This document shows, one piece after another, positions 43,643 to 55,767 of a DNA stretch of 64,000 bases. The notes beneath the pieces are model-generated. The model was not told where the DNA came from and did not search any database. It worked only from the letters and a program-made list of their open reading frames with translations. Origin of the DNA: Anastrepha obliqua (Eukaryota > Arthropoda > Insecta > Diptera > Tephritidae). A program made the translations under genes and the position numbers. Each line of letters opens with the position of its first letter. Positions within the stretch are counted from its first letter, which is position 1. The stretch covers positions 56,948,001 to 57,012,000 of the forward strand of contig NC_072893.1 of the NCBI RefSeq assembly GCF_027943255.1, given 5' to 3'.

Positions 43643-45954
43643 CTGGTATAAACGTGATAAAAAGCCAACCACTTTCATATGCAAGCCACCAAAGTGCCAT
43701 CACCTTGTATGGATACGCCTTGGTTTTATGTGTGACTCCAAGACGATGAGTTTAGCTGGTGTTTTCGAGTAAATACTTATTCACAATTATCTCTTTTTTA
43801 TTTTTAAACACTACTAATCAGGTCGCATGCACGCGAGGTTATGCGTTTTTAGCTCGGACTGGTTGTACAAGTATCTCAGTAAACTCAAGTAAAATATTTT
43901 GTGAAATTGACAAAATCAACGATATACTTTTCATTCTGATCTTTCGAGACAAATGCTTATGTGAACAAGCCGAAGTCCGTAAAAGTATAATATTTAAATA
44001 CAACATTGAGCCGAAACGATGATAAATATCAAAAAAGCATTCGCTTTTGTCTTAACAATATTGCTGCCTACTGTATCGATATATTTTATATTTTTGGAAA
44101 CTACAATAGATGAGAAAAATTTTATATACAGAAGCCAGCAAAGTAAAAAGAAAAAATATATATAAATTGTTTTAATCTACCGAGCTGTTTAATAACAGCC
44201 TGACCTAGTTGCAAGCCGACTGTCAGTTTCCTACGTGTCTGGTGGAAATTTTATATTCTCTATCTAGTGCCAAAGCTCGAACAAAATACTTCATACAAAA
44301 TTAAATTAAATTTGCCACAAATGTTGTGAATACATGAAAACAGAATGTCAAAATGGAAAATGGATGAATAAAGTGAGTGCTGGCATTTGTCACTTTGTGT
44401 TTTTTTTTTGTTCTATTAATTTTTAAATTTTCACAAAAGCAACAACGCTGCATTCAAATGAGTTTAATTGGACTTTAAGCGAAAAGGCAGTACGGCTTAA
44501 AACATAAAATACCAATTAAATGAACAATTGAATGAACGAAAAAAACTGAATTAAAAATAGCGCAGTAAAGGCAGTAAATGTGGCAACATAAAAATATAAC
44601 GTTAGAGGTATTGTATGTGCCAAGTGAATGGCAGCAAGTGCAACGAATGGGCCACACATGCGCAAAGCAAAAAACAAAAAAAAAAGCACAGAAAAACAAC
44701 AACAAATAGCGAAAAGTGTAACACATTTATTGTGTGGCAATTTCTCTGGCACTTAGCTACCGGCACCAACAGCAAAAACTCGCCATGCGACACTCAACAC
44801 TCAATATTCCGCACAGCAACACAAGCGCAAACACATACACACGCCCAGTTAGTTAATGCTTTCGATAGCTTCGCATTTTTGTTATTGTGTTGTCGATAAT
44901 GAAGCAACGTTAAATGCAGCTGTGCAAAATGGAGTGTAGAAAGCGAAAACGGAAAATAAAAATAAATGTCCATTAAAGAGAGAATGCAATGCATTTATCT
45001 TATGGCCTTTACTGTTGTTATTGCTTTCGTTAGCACAACACTGGAATGCTGCACAGGCGCCAGCAATGTTAAGGCGCGCCAAGATGCCACGTTGCCACGA
45101 CAATATCGATTTAAAGAAATAAATATGCAATTATTTTTTGTTTGTTATCCCGATTTCCCGATTTATTATCTCACAAAAACACTTTTTACTTCAGTCCATT
45201 AAATTCGATTAGCTGAGGGTGGCATTTGTTTTGCTGGCTTTTACTCTTTTCATTCGATTTGCTACTAATTATCAAGGAGAATTTCATGCGGCATCTCTTA
45301 ATTAGTGAACCATTTCAGGGACTTGCAGTAAATGAAAGATGGAAAGTAGTTTTAAGCGAAAATATTGGTAACATTCTTTAAATCCCTTAACGGCTCCGCA
45401 TATTCTTGAAAAATTTACACAAAATGCTAAATAGTTTAAGATTTATGGAGAGGTTGAATTCAAAATCCGCGGTCAGAGGTAACAAATTCAAAATGCAGGA
45501 AACTATAAGGCGACAATCTCTTAAAATTCGTTACTTCATACCGAAAATTATTATAAAGGCATCACAAGTTGACAGGTTTTGAGTATTTACTATTAAGTTT
45601 TAAATTTTTTCAATAATAAAAACAATAACAATCCAAGTTTCAAACTTTGTATTAGATTTTCAAAAATTCGACAAATTTTCATAAGATTTGTATTTACAAT
45701 TTAAAAAGAATTTGAGTACGCAGTTTCATAGTCCATTAAATTTTAGTGAAAAATGCAAGCTGGATCTCACTCACAATTTTCTTTGATTTTTGATAAATAA
45801 ATATTTTGAAATATTTCCTAGACAAACAAAAAAAATGTCGTACATTTGCTACATGGAGAAAATGTGCAACATTTTATAAGAAAAAATTATATTATCAAAA
45901 AAAAAATGTAATAAAAATTTTTGAAAATTCGATAAGTATTTTTTTAAATACATA
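43643..45954. other. No gene recognised; possible host intronic or regulatory DNA
   Basis: About 2.3 kb. The part at 44600-45130 is less AT-rich, with CAACA- and CACA-rich stretches, and looks like unique host non-coding DNA. Open frames here have no similarity that I recognise. Confidence 0.35.
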
Positions 45955-46280
45955 TATATATATATAATTGGCGCGTACACCCTTTTTTGGGTGTTTGGCC
46001 GAGCTCCTCCTCCTATTTGTGGTGTGCGCCTTGATGTTGTTACACAAATGGAGGGACCTACAGTTTCAAGCCGACTCCGAACGGCAGATATTTTTATGAG
46101 GAGCTTTTTCATGGCAGAAATACACTCGGAGGTTTGCCATTGCCTGCCGATGGGCGACCGCTATTAGAAAAATGTGTTTCTTAATTTAGGTGTTTTCACC
46201 GAGATTCGAACCGACGTTCTCTCTGTGAATTCCGAATGGTAGTCGCTCACCAACCCATTCGGCTACGGCGGCCGCATACA
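45955..46280 (-). repeat. tRNA-like SINE, copy E (full length)
   Basis: The most complete copy. Minus strand: GCGGCCGCCGTAGCCGAATG GG (A box TAGCCGAATGGGTTGG), ACGTCGGTTCGAATCTCGGT (B box GGTTCGAATC), body CGGCAGGCAATGGCAAACCT, TCTGCCGTTCGGAGTCGGCT, TCCATTTGTGTAACAACATC, GGAGCTCGGCCAAACACCCA, ending in GCGCCAATTATATATATA. The internal Pol III promoter boxes are about 45 nt apart, as in tRNA genes. Confidence 0.85.
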
Positions 46281-46429
46281 TTAAATACACACTAAATAGT
46301 AAAAACTTATCAATATAAGATGATTTTATAATAATTTCCGGGGGGTGTTAACGCATTTCGTGGTTGCTGAGTCTAAACTTTAATCCAGAAATGTTTACAT
46401 ATTTAGCAGTATAGGCCATTGCAGACTGC
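46281..46429. other. No feature recognised
   Basis: Short spacer. Confidence 0.3.
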
Positions 46430-46570
46430 ACTTTAATGCACCTTCTCCTTGAGTGCAGAGCTATAGCGTCGTTGAGACATCTCGGCCATTTGCAGCCAAA
46501 ATAACGACACATCGCTCAGCCCAACCCAGCTCTATCTTAAGTTTAATAAAGGAAATGAGTCTCAATTAGG
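46430..46570 (+). mobile_element. LINE 3'-end fragment related to 1631-1960
   Basis: Plus strand MHLLLECRAIASLRHLGHLQ then PK, stop, and a shared ending (HIAQPNPALS) and 3' UTR (TTTAATAAAGGAAATGAG). It aligns with the minus-strand LINE fragment at 1.7 kb. Confidence 0.65.
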
Positions 46571-46719
46571 TACTATTATGACAAACCTCAAATATATCTA
46601 ATTTAAGAGTCAATATCTTAACCCTATGCGCCGATACTCGCTAATTTCTTGTAAGCTTGAACACTTGTTTGTTCCATGTTTGACTATCTAAAATATAATA
46701 ATGAACGAATAATGCCCAT

Positions 46720-47560
46720 TTGTATAATTTTTTCGACAAAATTTCAAAAACATATAAACTAATTAAGAAAGTAATACTGAACTGGGTCATAAAAAGGCTT
46801 GGGAGTGAAGCCTGGAAGATTAACATCCACATGCTAAAATGGTACATGAACGAATCCCTCACTGTGAGAGGTGCAAGGCCAGGTGTATGGACCTGGAAAA
46901 GTATACTCGGAAGCATTCGGCAAGAATGCAAATATTTTACAGCCGGAAGTCCATGGAATAAAAAGACGGCTCACTTTAACCTTGAACGCAACAATAACAA
47001 CAGAATCATAGCTACAGGTATCCTTATTGATAGCCAGGCAGCAGCCACGGCTCTTACCTGTTTTTTTGAATATACCTATTAGGCAAGTACAACCAGCTAC
47101 GTATTCCATGGCTTCCAGAGCACGAAATTGCAGATAAACTAGCCAGTAAAGAGGCGGCTTCCAGCTTTATAGACCCAAAGGCGATTTGTATTCTAGGAAG
47201 TTGTAACTTCTGCCTTGTTATTAAGGAGGTAGGGGAAATACAAAGAATATCACACTGATACAATCTACCGGGATCATCTCAATCAAAATTGAGGATTGTA
47301 TGGAAATAAATTAGCATAATTTAAGAATCAACACAGGCAGTTTAACAGGGCATTGTAGATTGAATTGGCTCCTTACTAACCGAGGAATATATTCCAATGG
47401 AACTTGCATGTTCTGTAGGGTGGAAAATGAAACCGCAAAATATTTGCAGACATCGTGTACAGAACTGACCCATAAGCAGGACAAACACATTTCTCTAAAG
47501 GAAGAAATAAAATTCAATAAACTAGGACAAAGACTAAAATTTATTGAGGAAGTTTGACTC
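46720..47560 (+). pseudogene. LINE RNase H and C-terminal tail (decayed)
   Basis: Plus strand, in broken frames: ILIDSQAAATALT (RNase H 'DSQAAIKAL' motif) at about 47020; RIPWLPEHEIADKLASKEAA ('GHxxIxGNExADxLAxxGA' motif) at about 47100-47160; then LRINTGSLTGHCRLNWLLTN and GTCMFCRVENETAKYLQTSC at 47318-47458. The order RNase H then LTGHCRL tail fits R1/LOA-group LINEs. Confidence 0.65.
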
Positions 47561-49303
47561 AAATAAATACTCTGAATCCTTGAAAGGTGCACCATAGATC
47601 TTATAGTTCCCAGTGCTAAATCGCTTTATAATAATACTAGAAAGTAATACCCCTGGCATGAAGAAGTTACGATTCATTTTGTAGCTGGGACTTACAGTGA
47701 CGGTTAAAAACAAAAACAAAAAAATAGCAGTGGGTAATATTGCAAAGTTTTTACTACGTGTTAGTTTCTATTAATATGTAGTTCATGCTATGCAAAAATC
47801 AGACAACTCAAAGTTTCAAACTTTATATTTTAAGAAAACAAATTCTTAAGAAATTCAAAGTTTGTTTATCGAAATTTCATTTTCTACATAAAAAAAAACA
47901 GATTTCGAGCATGGAAGAACCTGCATAACGCCGTTAACAAAAAAAAAAAAATTGTCAAAAATCCACGCTAGTCTTGAGCTACTTCAAGTTTGCAAAATAT
48001 TGTAACAAAATCGGAATGCTACAAAACTGCATGTCCAGAATTTCTCTTGTTTGGTTTGGAATTTTTCATTTAGTCAAAAACAAAAGAGGTGTAAAATACT
48101 TTCACAACTTCTTATAATTCAATTAGAAAAGTCAACATACGTGTGCATAACGTCCTCGCATAGAAAGCAATGTGCATACGTATAATGTTTGCAACGCCTG
48201 AATTGTTCAAGTATTTATCGGCCGCCGCTATTACCAGGATGTACCAATTACGCCAGTGCCCATTCTATGCATTCTCGATGTGCCACTTTAAGGTAGCTGC
48301 GCGCGATTTTTGCATGTTACATCCAACATTAACTTTAATTAAATCAAAGTGAAGTTTAGAGGCAGCATTCATCAACAACAATAACAACATCAACACTACG
48401 GTAACGGAGACATCATGTGGAAAAGCAATTCATCAGAGTGAATACACAAATACATTTGCGTGTAAGGAAAGGGGGTATGTACATATTTATAGGTGTTTGG
48501 ATATATGCGTACCCTGCAGAGAAAATTGGAACTAGTGAAGCATATTTCTGGTTGGGAAATGGTAAGATTTCGGAATTCATATCTATAACAATAAGTGACA
48601 TTTTTCTTCAGAGAGAGACTGTGTTTAGCAGAAAAGTTAATGCAAATAATCACTCTTCGCATACACTAGAACAGTGGCGTCCGTCATGTGATCACTACGG
48701 CTTTGGCCTCAATAAGCTGCAGGGTTGAGCCATATTGAAGATAGAGATAAAAGATAAGAGTGAGATATTATGACAGATCTGTTTTATAGTGTTAATTGTC
48801 GAACTATTTTTTGTTTTTATTATATTATTATCGTAGGAGCCGCCTAAGCGATTTCCTATTTTCGTGTTAACCTGTGAGTTAATTGAAAACCCAAAGTGAA
48901 GGAGGAGAATCCTGCTCCGCTTTGTCTATTCATCGCCAAAGGAATCATCTTTCGTTCTTCCTTCCTTCCTTCTTTTGCCACCCATCAGCATTTTTTGATA
49001 TATAATCATGAAATGTTTACTATTACTCTGCACTAACCAGATTTCTCAGTTATTTTGTATTACTATTGAAATTCTGAAAACAAAAGCAGGAGCTTTTTAA
49101 GGGTTTTCAGTCAGCAGTAAATATAAATGATTAGTTACATTGCCTCTCCTTTGAAATCCGCTTACATGTGTTGATATGAGAGAAAAATAGAAATAACATT
49201 ACAACGATCGAGGTAAAGTACTCAGTTTCTCCGGGTCTAAAACAAAAATGAGTAGTTTGGTAAGCACTTTCGTAAACATTCTTGGCGATAGTAAAAGTGC
49301 GTT
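47561..49303. other. No gene recognised
   Basis: About 1.7 kb with a TTCC-rich patch near 48955-48975. Frames of 60-100 codons have no recognisable similarity. Confidence 0.35.
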
Positions 49304-49540
49304 CAAAAGTCACGCTTAGTTGTCAGTAGTGAATAATTCCTAAATGGTAAATTTTTATGCCATTTTTGACATTTCTCAAATAGACAGATGTTCAATTTTA
49401 CCTGATAGACAAATGCGTTAAAATTATTTATATGGAAGAAAATACTAAACATTGCGCTATGGGTAAAATTATTCCATTTTATGATCAAAACGGCAAATTT
49501 TTAAGAGTTGCTTTGGATGGTTGTATAATATTGACATATG
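49304..49540 (+). mobile_element. Decayed DD41D-like element fragment (uninterrupted sister of 39289-40990)
   Basis: TTCAAAAGTCACGCTTAGTT, GTCAGTAGTGAATAATTCC and CATTTTTGACATTTCTCAAA align with the two sides of the 39340 mariner insertion. MEENTKHCAMGKIIPFYDQN at 49433 is a very decayed transposase start. Confidence 0.5.
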
Positions 49541-50259
49541 TGTAATGACACATTGAGAGTTGTTTTTGATTATTAACTGTCAGTGGGAAAAATAATAGAT
49601 CTTGATCGACAATTAGTAAACCATTTATATCAAGTGATTGTTGAACTACGAAAGTTCGCCCCAGATAAGAGCAATTATTTTATTTAATATTTATTTTCAC
49701 AAATGAAAAAAAGTGCTCTCAAGATGAAATGCTCTATTAATGAGTAAAAGGACTTGCACTGCAAATTTGTTTCCAACTGGTAAAGGATTAGAACAAATCT
49801 TATTTTTCAAGTCTAAATGCACATAGGATCCATGCACGCAGGTAAGGGCATCGATTGCTAATAGATGCTCATTAGTTTTATCTGCTTTTCTCTGCTTTTG
49901 CTTTTTCTTCTTTTTTGAAGATATCTACCAGTTAAAAATTACGATCTTTTTTCAATTATGGCACACTGAAAATAAAGAAAAGCACTCTTTTTTATTATTT
50001 TCTAAAAAAATATTGGGAATGCGAATATTTCGGATACCTACAAACAATTTTTGGTTAAAAGTCTAAGGATGTAGTCAAGAATATGAACATAAAATGGGGA
50101 AAAGTCGGAAGAAACTAGAAGAGATTTAAGGATATATTGGATGACTAGCTAAACCTGAGGCTTTTAGCGTCTAAGCTAAGTTTATTGCATTCATATGCAT
50201 CATACGAAAAACGCCTTCAAATAGAAAAGCAGGTCGTTCAAGTATTCCTTTCTATAATA
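49541..50259. other. No feature recognised
   Basis: AT-rich, nothing supportable. Confidence 0.4.
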
Positions 50260-50829
50260 CATGGTGAAGTCCAAAATAAACCAGACTGAGACCTAAAATA
50301 GAAACGACAAGAGCTTTGCTGTGATAACTTCAATTTTTTTTATTCAAAATAGTCCCATCTGGCCTCGATACACTATTTTGCGCGATTTAAAAGCTTTTCG
50401 AAAGAGTGTTTCAGGTCATATTCAACTCCAATTACGAACAATTTTGATGTGATTTCCGGTGATTACTGATTTTGGGCGGTTCGTATGTTCATTGACATTT
50501 ATGTCCTCACAACCGTCTCGGAAACATGTAAGCCACTCATGAACTCTAGAACGAGATAGGCATCCACCGCCATAATCTTTTTTCTTCAATTCCCATTTTA
50601 AAGCAAAATTTGATATTAGCTCTTTGTTCGAAACTCATTTTTGTGCCGATGACATAATCATCCTGAAACTTTGGACGCAATAATTTCGCTTCCACTGAAC
50701 CGAATGCCACAAAGCTTTCACTGGAACTCAGCTGGGGATATAACTCCCAAAGCCCTAGCTCATTTAAAGGATGGCGCCATCAAAAACATTTTTATGATGT
50801 CAGTCTTTTATATTTTGGACTTCACTTTA
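50260..50829 (-). mobile_element. Internally deleted mariner-type element
   Basis: Inverted ends with GTGAAGTCCAAAATA in both (left 50264, right 50826 reversed), in TA sites (50258-50259, 50830-50831). Minus strand scraps: SNKELISNFALKWELKKK, RVHEWLTCFRDGCEDINVNE and HTNRPKSVITG, matching the helix-turn-helix half of mariner transposases ('R-x-EW-x-x-RF-x-G-x-EDV...GRP'). The catalytic half is absent. 570 bp. Confidence 0.65.
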
Positions 50830-51195
50830 TAAGAATGGTTATTCGAGCGAAGAGAAGAGAAGCTTCGAAGTCATGTGACCAAATTAGTAGCACTAGGATT
50901 TGAGAGTTTTGGCAGTTAGTACTTATGCACATGATAATGGATAAGCACACTTAGCTACGATCCTTAAGCTTTGCTTCATGAGTCCAAAACGTACTACTGA
51001 AATAAAGAACTTATGTTCAATAAAGAAATAAAGATTATTTGAAGTCTTAGCTCTTTTATTGGAAAATAGATTTGCCAAATAGCAGCACCTACTTGAATAC
51101 GCAAAGAGAAACTAGAATACAGAGGCGCTATGATTTCCAAAATGACGACATAATAGGTTTGTGCTGAAAAAGACTCTTCCACGAGCAACCACTCA
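50830..51195. other. No feature recognised
   Basis: Nothing supportable. Confidence 0.4.
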
Positions 51196-52915
51196 CTAGG
51201 TTAGGTTAGGTTAGGTTTGGCAGTCGCATCGCACATAGAGACAACGAAATGGCTCCATTGTGAACCGCGGGGGCTGAGCTACATTTCCCTCTCCATATTA
51301 AACCTATTCTGACTTCACGACAGTGTACTGTATCTTCCATGTCATGCTCAGTAATGTCTGAGCAGCCTGGAAAATGAGTGTCGAGTAAAAGTTTTAAAGA
51401 CTCTTTACTGGTTGTAGTGAACGTGCCATCACTTTTCTGTAGTAGTTCCCAATTTTGAGGACTTCCCGCTAAGATCTTACGAAGTCTGGAGGTCTCAGTT
51501 GCCCCCTCAACCTCTTCACAAAAGGATTTCCAAGATTGCCTTTGGGCCTTCCTGATTTCCGTCTTGTAGATTTTCAGAGCATCTTTATAATCTTTCCAAT
51601 CTTCTGCGAGACGTGTTTTCTTTGCCTTATTAAAAGCACTTCTGCTTGTTTTTTGAAGCTTGCTTAGTTCAACTGTCCACCACTTAGGCTTAGGTTTACC
51701 CCACAGTCTTCTTATGGGACAGGCTTCCGCTAAGGCAGTATTCATGTTGTAGGTAATTTTGTGCACCAAATTTTCTAGTCCTTCTATGCTTTGCGGTACC
51801 ACTGATGGACATGTTCCTAGGGTAACCCCGATACAATCTACATGCTTTTCCCAGTCTGTTTTCCTGATATTCCTACCAGGCTTAGGTTTCGTTAGATTTT
51901 TACTAACCTCGAAAGAGATATATCTATGGTCAGAGAAGGAATGTTCTTCCAAAACTTTCCAGTTCCTAATTCTGTTAATAACGGAGTCAAAAGCAAAAGT
52001 AACGTCTAACACTTCCTGTCTATTACTAATGACAAAAGTAGGTTTATTACCTTTATTGCAAATCTGTAGTTTAGTACCTATCAGATAATCAAAGAGACAC
52101 TCACCTCTAGCGTTAGTATCAGTACTGCCCCATATCTCGTGATGCGTATTTACATCCGCACCAATAATTAGCTTTGCGCCAAGCTTCTGCGCCTGCGCTA
52201 CCAGATCTTTGAATATTGATCTCGGTAGCTCCTCGTGGTCATGTGCGAGGTAGCAGGAAGATAGGCACATCCGTTCATTTCCCGACTCCAGGCTAATGGT
52301 CAGTTGATCGGTGTCCCTGTAATTAGAGAGCATGAAAGCATTTATCCCTTTTCTTATTAGTACGCACGCTCTAGGTTACCTTTGTTGCGAGCATACATCA
52401 GTTTATATTTTTGAGTCCTTAGTCCGCACACAAGTCCATGTGATACCCATGGTTCTTGAATCAGGATAATATGATGTCCACCTTTGGCCATTTGGATTAT
52501 GAGGTTGGCGGACGCAACCTTTGAGTGGTGAAGGTTAATTTGAAGAACCCGTAACATCCTGGTTACTGGGCTTCCTCTCCACCACCGTTTTGTTGGGATC
52601 ATCTGAGTCTGACGCCAGTAACTCCTCCTCATCAGTGAGAGTAGTATCAAGTACTCTATCTAACAAGGAAGAGATACTGCCGTCAGCAGATGCCTTTCTT
52701 AGCGCTGTAGCAGTATTAGGAATGGAGCCAGATTCCGCCGTGGGGGCTATCTCAGCTCCAACCGGGTCCTTTAAATTAAACGTCTTGTCTTTGTTATAGT
52801 CCCTCAGTGTTATGGACGAAAACCCATAGCTTACTACACTGTCAGATCGCGCCAGTGCGTCCACGGAGTCTTTGCAGACTACGAAAGTAGCGCTTCGGTT
52901 ATAGATTACTTAGTT
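51196..52915 (-). mobile_element. LOA/R1-like LINE, reverse transcriptase deleted, ending in (CCTAA)n
   Basis: Minus strand. An ORF1 tail (MDALARSDSVVSYGFSSITL to NQDVTGSSN, 52864-52535) overlaps ORF2, which begins RMLRVLQINLHHSKVASANL and IILIQEPWVSHG. One frameshift near 52360 separates this from the main frame (52333-51206). Endonuclease motifs: GADVNTHHEIWGSTDTNARG, and FSDHRYISFEV (His-containing catalytic motif). A linker region follows (RRLWGKPKPKWWTVELSKLQ, ending HFPGCSDITEHDMEDT). The frame then jumps to a 3'-end sequence (VHNGAISLSLCAMRLPNLT) and the (AACCT)n tail at 51196-51218. The whole RT domain is missing, so this copy is dead in cis. Confidence 0.8.
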
Positions 52916-53149
52916 TGAGTGCTCATACGAATATAGACAAAAATTTTCTGAGTCACTCAGCTTAAATAATATCTACAGATTCCACCTTCTTGCAACGTCT
53001 GTGATTTCCTTGCGTATTTTGTCATCAACTGGAATATTCAGTTGGAATAATCGCACACCTCAATCGATGGGTGTAACATTGAAAAAATTGTGAAAATTTA
53101 TTTGCTAATTCCAGCGGATATTGCAGGTTTAAATGTCACACATCTGGTG
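52916..53149. other. Probable LINE 5' flank; no feature recognised
   Basis: Short stretch between the ORF1 remnant and a separate LINE tail. Confidence 0.3.
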
Positions 53150-53320
53150 AAATTCATCAGCAGCTTGGAGCGGCTAACACATACGTAAATCGCCACTGTT
53201 GGCCGTCATCCTCTAATCCAAGCTCTGGATTCTGTCTCGTTTCTCCCCCTCTCCTAAATCAAATTTTAAATTTTGTCCAAGTGGGCCCCTTGCAATGGCA
53301 GCCATTTTAACCTAACCTAT
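53150..53320 (+). mobile_element. LINE 3' UTR fragment ending in (CCTAA)n
   Basis: TCTCCCCCTCTCCTAAATCA, TGTCCAAGTGGGCCCCTTGC and GGCAGCCATTTTAACCTAAC parallel the tail at 14140-14332. Opposite orientation to the LINE at 51196-52915. Confidence 0.5.
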
Positions 53321-54225
53321 TAGCTAATAATTGGGGTATGTTGAGTTTTAAGTCATCCATTTCTCTGCTATAAAACTTTCACGCTTGAATAAAACTTGAT
53401 CTTTTTGTCTTTTTGTTGGCCAAAACAAAATTTGTAATTTTTCCCGTAGTTCATCGCATGCAAAAACAAAAAAAAAACAGCAAAGAATTAAAAAAATCTA
53501 TGCATGCTGACAAATTTGCCAGTTGCGTGCGACATAATTTTGTAAACAAGCCATTAGCAAAGTGAACGAAAAACTGATAAAAGAAGAGTTCAGTGAAATT
53601 ATTTGTATTATTTTAAGATAAAAAAAACTATCCAGACATGCATCGAGCATATAAATTCGAAATAAAACAATTCTTTTATCTTTACACTCCATATCTCTGT
53701 GATGTCATGCGGAAAAAGAGATAATTTTGTATGCATTTATGAAATGGTAAATTGACTTACACTGATTAAAAAATTTAAAAGTTTTTGAAACTTATTTTTA
53801 CAAATCATTTGTTAGATGTTTGTCCAAGCCTCTCCTCGCGTGTGTCCGACTGGATATTCTCCCACAATTATACAAAAACCCTCAAGTCTTCCGCCGTCCA
53901 TGAATGGCAGGGAACTTGCGTGACCCGAGATCTCTACCTTGAATCATGTGCATAACGGAGATATACTTATGCATATCTATGTAGATACTTATAAGCAGTA
54001 AGTAAATTCATTTGTAAGCATTCATATGCTGAAAGGCATTTAAAATGCGTGTGACGTAATACAAAAGCAGATGCTAAAAAAAGCAGCAGGATTTTATCAT
54101 GTGCATGCATGTAAATAGCAACTAGTTCACACATACGCACACATTTACCCGCTTATAAGCATGGGTGACTGCAGTCACCCTGCAGGGAAAGCTGAGCTGG
54201 CGAAAAAACTTTCTGATTCTGAACT
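53321..54225. other. No gene recognised
   Basis: AT-rich, nothing supportable. Confidence 0.4.
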
Positions 54226-55767
54226 ATATGATGCTTTCCATTTCAATTCAACCGGGCTACTCGGGTCATGTTCTTCGATTTCGATGTAACTTAAATATGT
54301 TGCTCTCTGGTCAAAATAATGAGACACGTATTTTTTTGTTCGCCCGAAAAAATTTTTTTTCAAGAGTTATCGGCAATTTTGTTTTTCGGCTCAAACTCGA
54401 TTTTTTTTAATTATATAAGAAAAAAATTTTTTGAAATGCCCATAACTTAGTCAAAAATGAACCGATTTTAATAATTCTGGGTTCAAAATGATCGTAATTA
54501 CTTACACAAGCGACTTCATGTAGAAACAATTGCAAAAAAGTAGTTGAAAATTTTTTATTTAGTAAAAAAGAAAAAAATTTAAATTTTTTCAAAATTCAAT
54601 ATTTCAAAAAGTGCATTTTTTTTTTTTTATAACTTTTTCCAAATCAAAAAAACATCTCAAACTTTAATTGAGCTGCATGCCTAGTAGCTAAAATGCGTTG
54701 TTTTTGAGTAATGAATTTTTAAGTAAACACCCTGTTTCGCACTTTTTGTTTTTTGCAAAATAAAAAATTTTCAACTACTTTTTTGCAACTATTTCTAAAT
54801 GAAATCGCTCGTGTAAGTAATAACGATCATTTTGAACCCAAAATTATTAAAATCGGTTCATTTTTGACTAAGTTATGAGTATTTCAAAAAATTTTTTTCT
54901 TATATAATTAAAAAAAATCGAGTTTGAGCCGAAAAACAAAATTGCCGATAACTCTTGAAAAAAAATTTTTTCGGGCGAACAAAAAAGTACGTGTCTCATT
55001 ATTTTGACCAGAGAGCAACATATTTGAGTTACATCGAAATCGAAGAACATGTCCCGAATAGCCCTTTTGAATTGAAATGGAAATAATCTATATAAGAAAA
55101 TTTTTTTTAATTGCTCATAACTTAGTCAAAACTGAACCGATTTTAATAGTTTTGGGTTCAAAATGATCGTAATTACTTACACAAGCGACTTCATGTAGAA
55201 ATAGTTGCAAAAAAGTAGTTGAAAATTTTTTATTTTGCAAAAAACAAAAAGTGCGAAACAGGGTGTTTACTTAAAAATTCATTACTCAAAAACAACGCAT
55301 TTTAGCTACTAGGCATGCAGCTCAATTAAAGTTTGAGATGTTTTTTTGATTTGGAAAAAGTTATAAAAAAAAAAAAATGCACTTTTTGAAATATTGAATT
55401 TTGAAAAAATTTAAATTTTTTTCTTTTTTACTAAATAAAAAATTTTCAACTACTTTTTTGCAATTGTTTCTACATGAAGTCGCTTGTGTAAGTAATTACG
55501 ATCATTTTGAACCCAGAATTATTAAAATCGGTTCATTTTTGACTAAGTTATGGGCATTTCAAAAAATTTTTTTCTTATATAATTAAAAAAAATCGAGTTT
55601 GAGCCGAAAAACAAAATTGCCGATAACTCTTGAAAAAAAAATTTTTCGGGCGAACAAAAAAATACGTGTCTCATTATTTTGACCAGAGAGCAACATATTT
55701 AAGTTACATCGAAATCGAAGAACATGACCCGAGTAGCCCGGTTGAATTGAAATGGAAAGCATCATAT
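54226..55767. repeat. 1.54-kb palindrome: 680-bp arms, 182-bp centre
   Basis: Position p pairs with 109993-p: the left arm 54226-54905 and right arm 55088-55767 are near-identical inverted copies. A 61-codon frame at 54592-54407 (minus) is repeated residue for residue at 55401-55586 (plus). It is built from three modules in order Y+ (54226-54417), Z+ (54418-54562), X+ (54600-54756), Z- (54757-54905), Y- (54906-55087, centre), Z+ (55088-55236), X- (55237-55393), Z- (55431-55575), Y- (55576-55767). Y contains GTTGCTCTCTGGTCAAAATA; Z contains GGTTCAAAATGATCGT; X contains CAATTAAAGTTTGAGATG (reverse sense). No protein I recognise; the repeated short frames follow from the repeat and are not evidence of a gene. 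Fold-back transposon or hairpin-RNA source are both possible. Confidence 0.9.

Noticed and set aside
51196..51218. TTAGG run as a telomere or chromosome end
   Set aside because: It is short, internal and attached to LINE 3' ends in both orientations.
54407..55586. Identical 61-aa frames that could suggest a duplicated gene
   Set aside because: The identity follows from the palindrome arms; the composition is AT-driven and there is no recognisable domain or start context.
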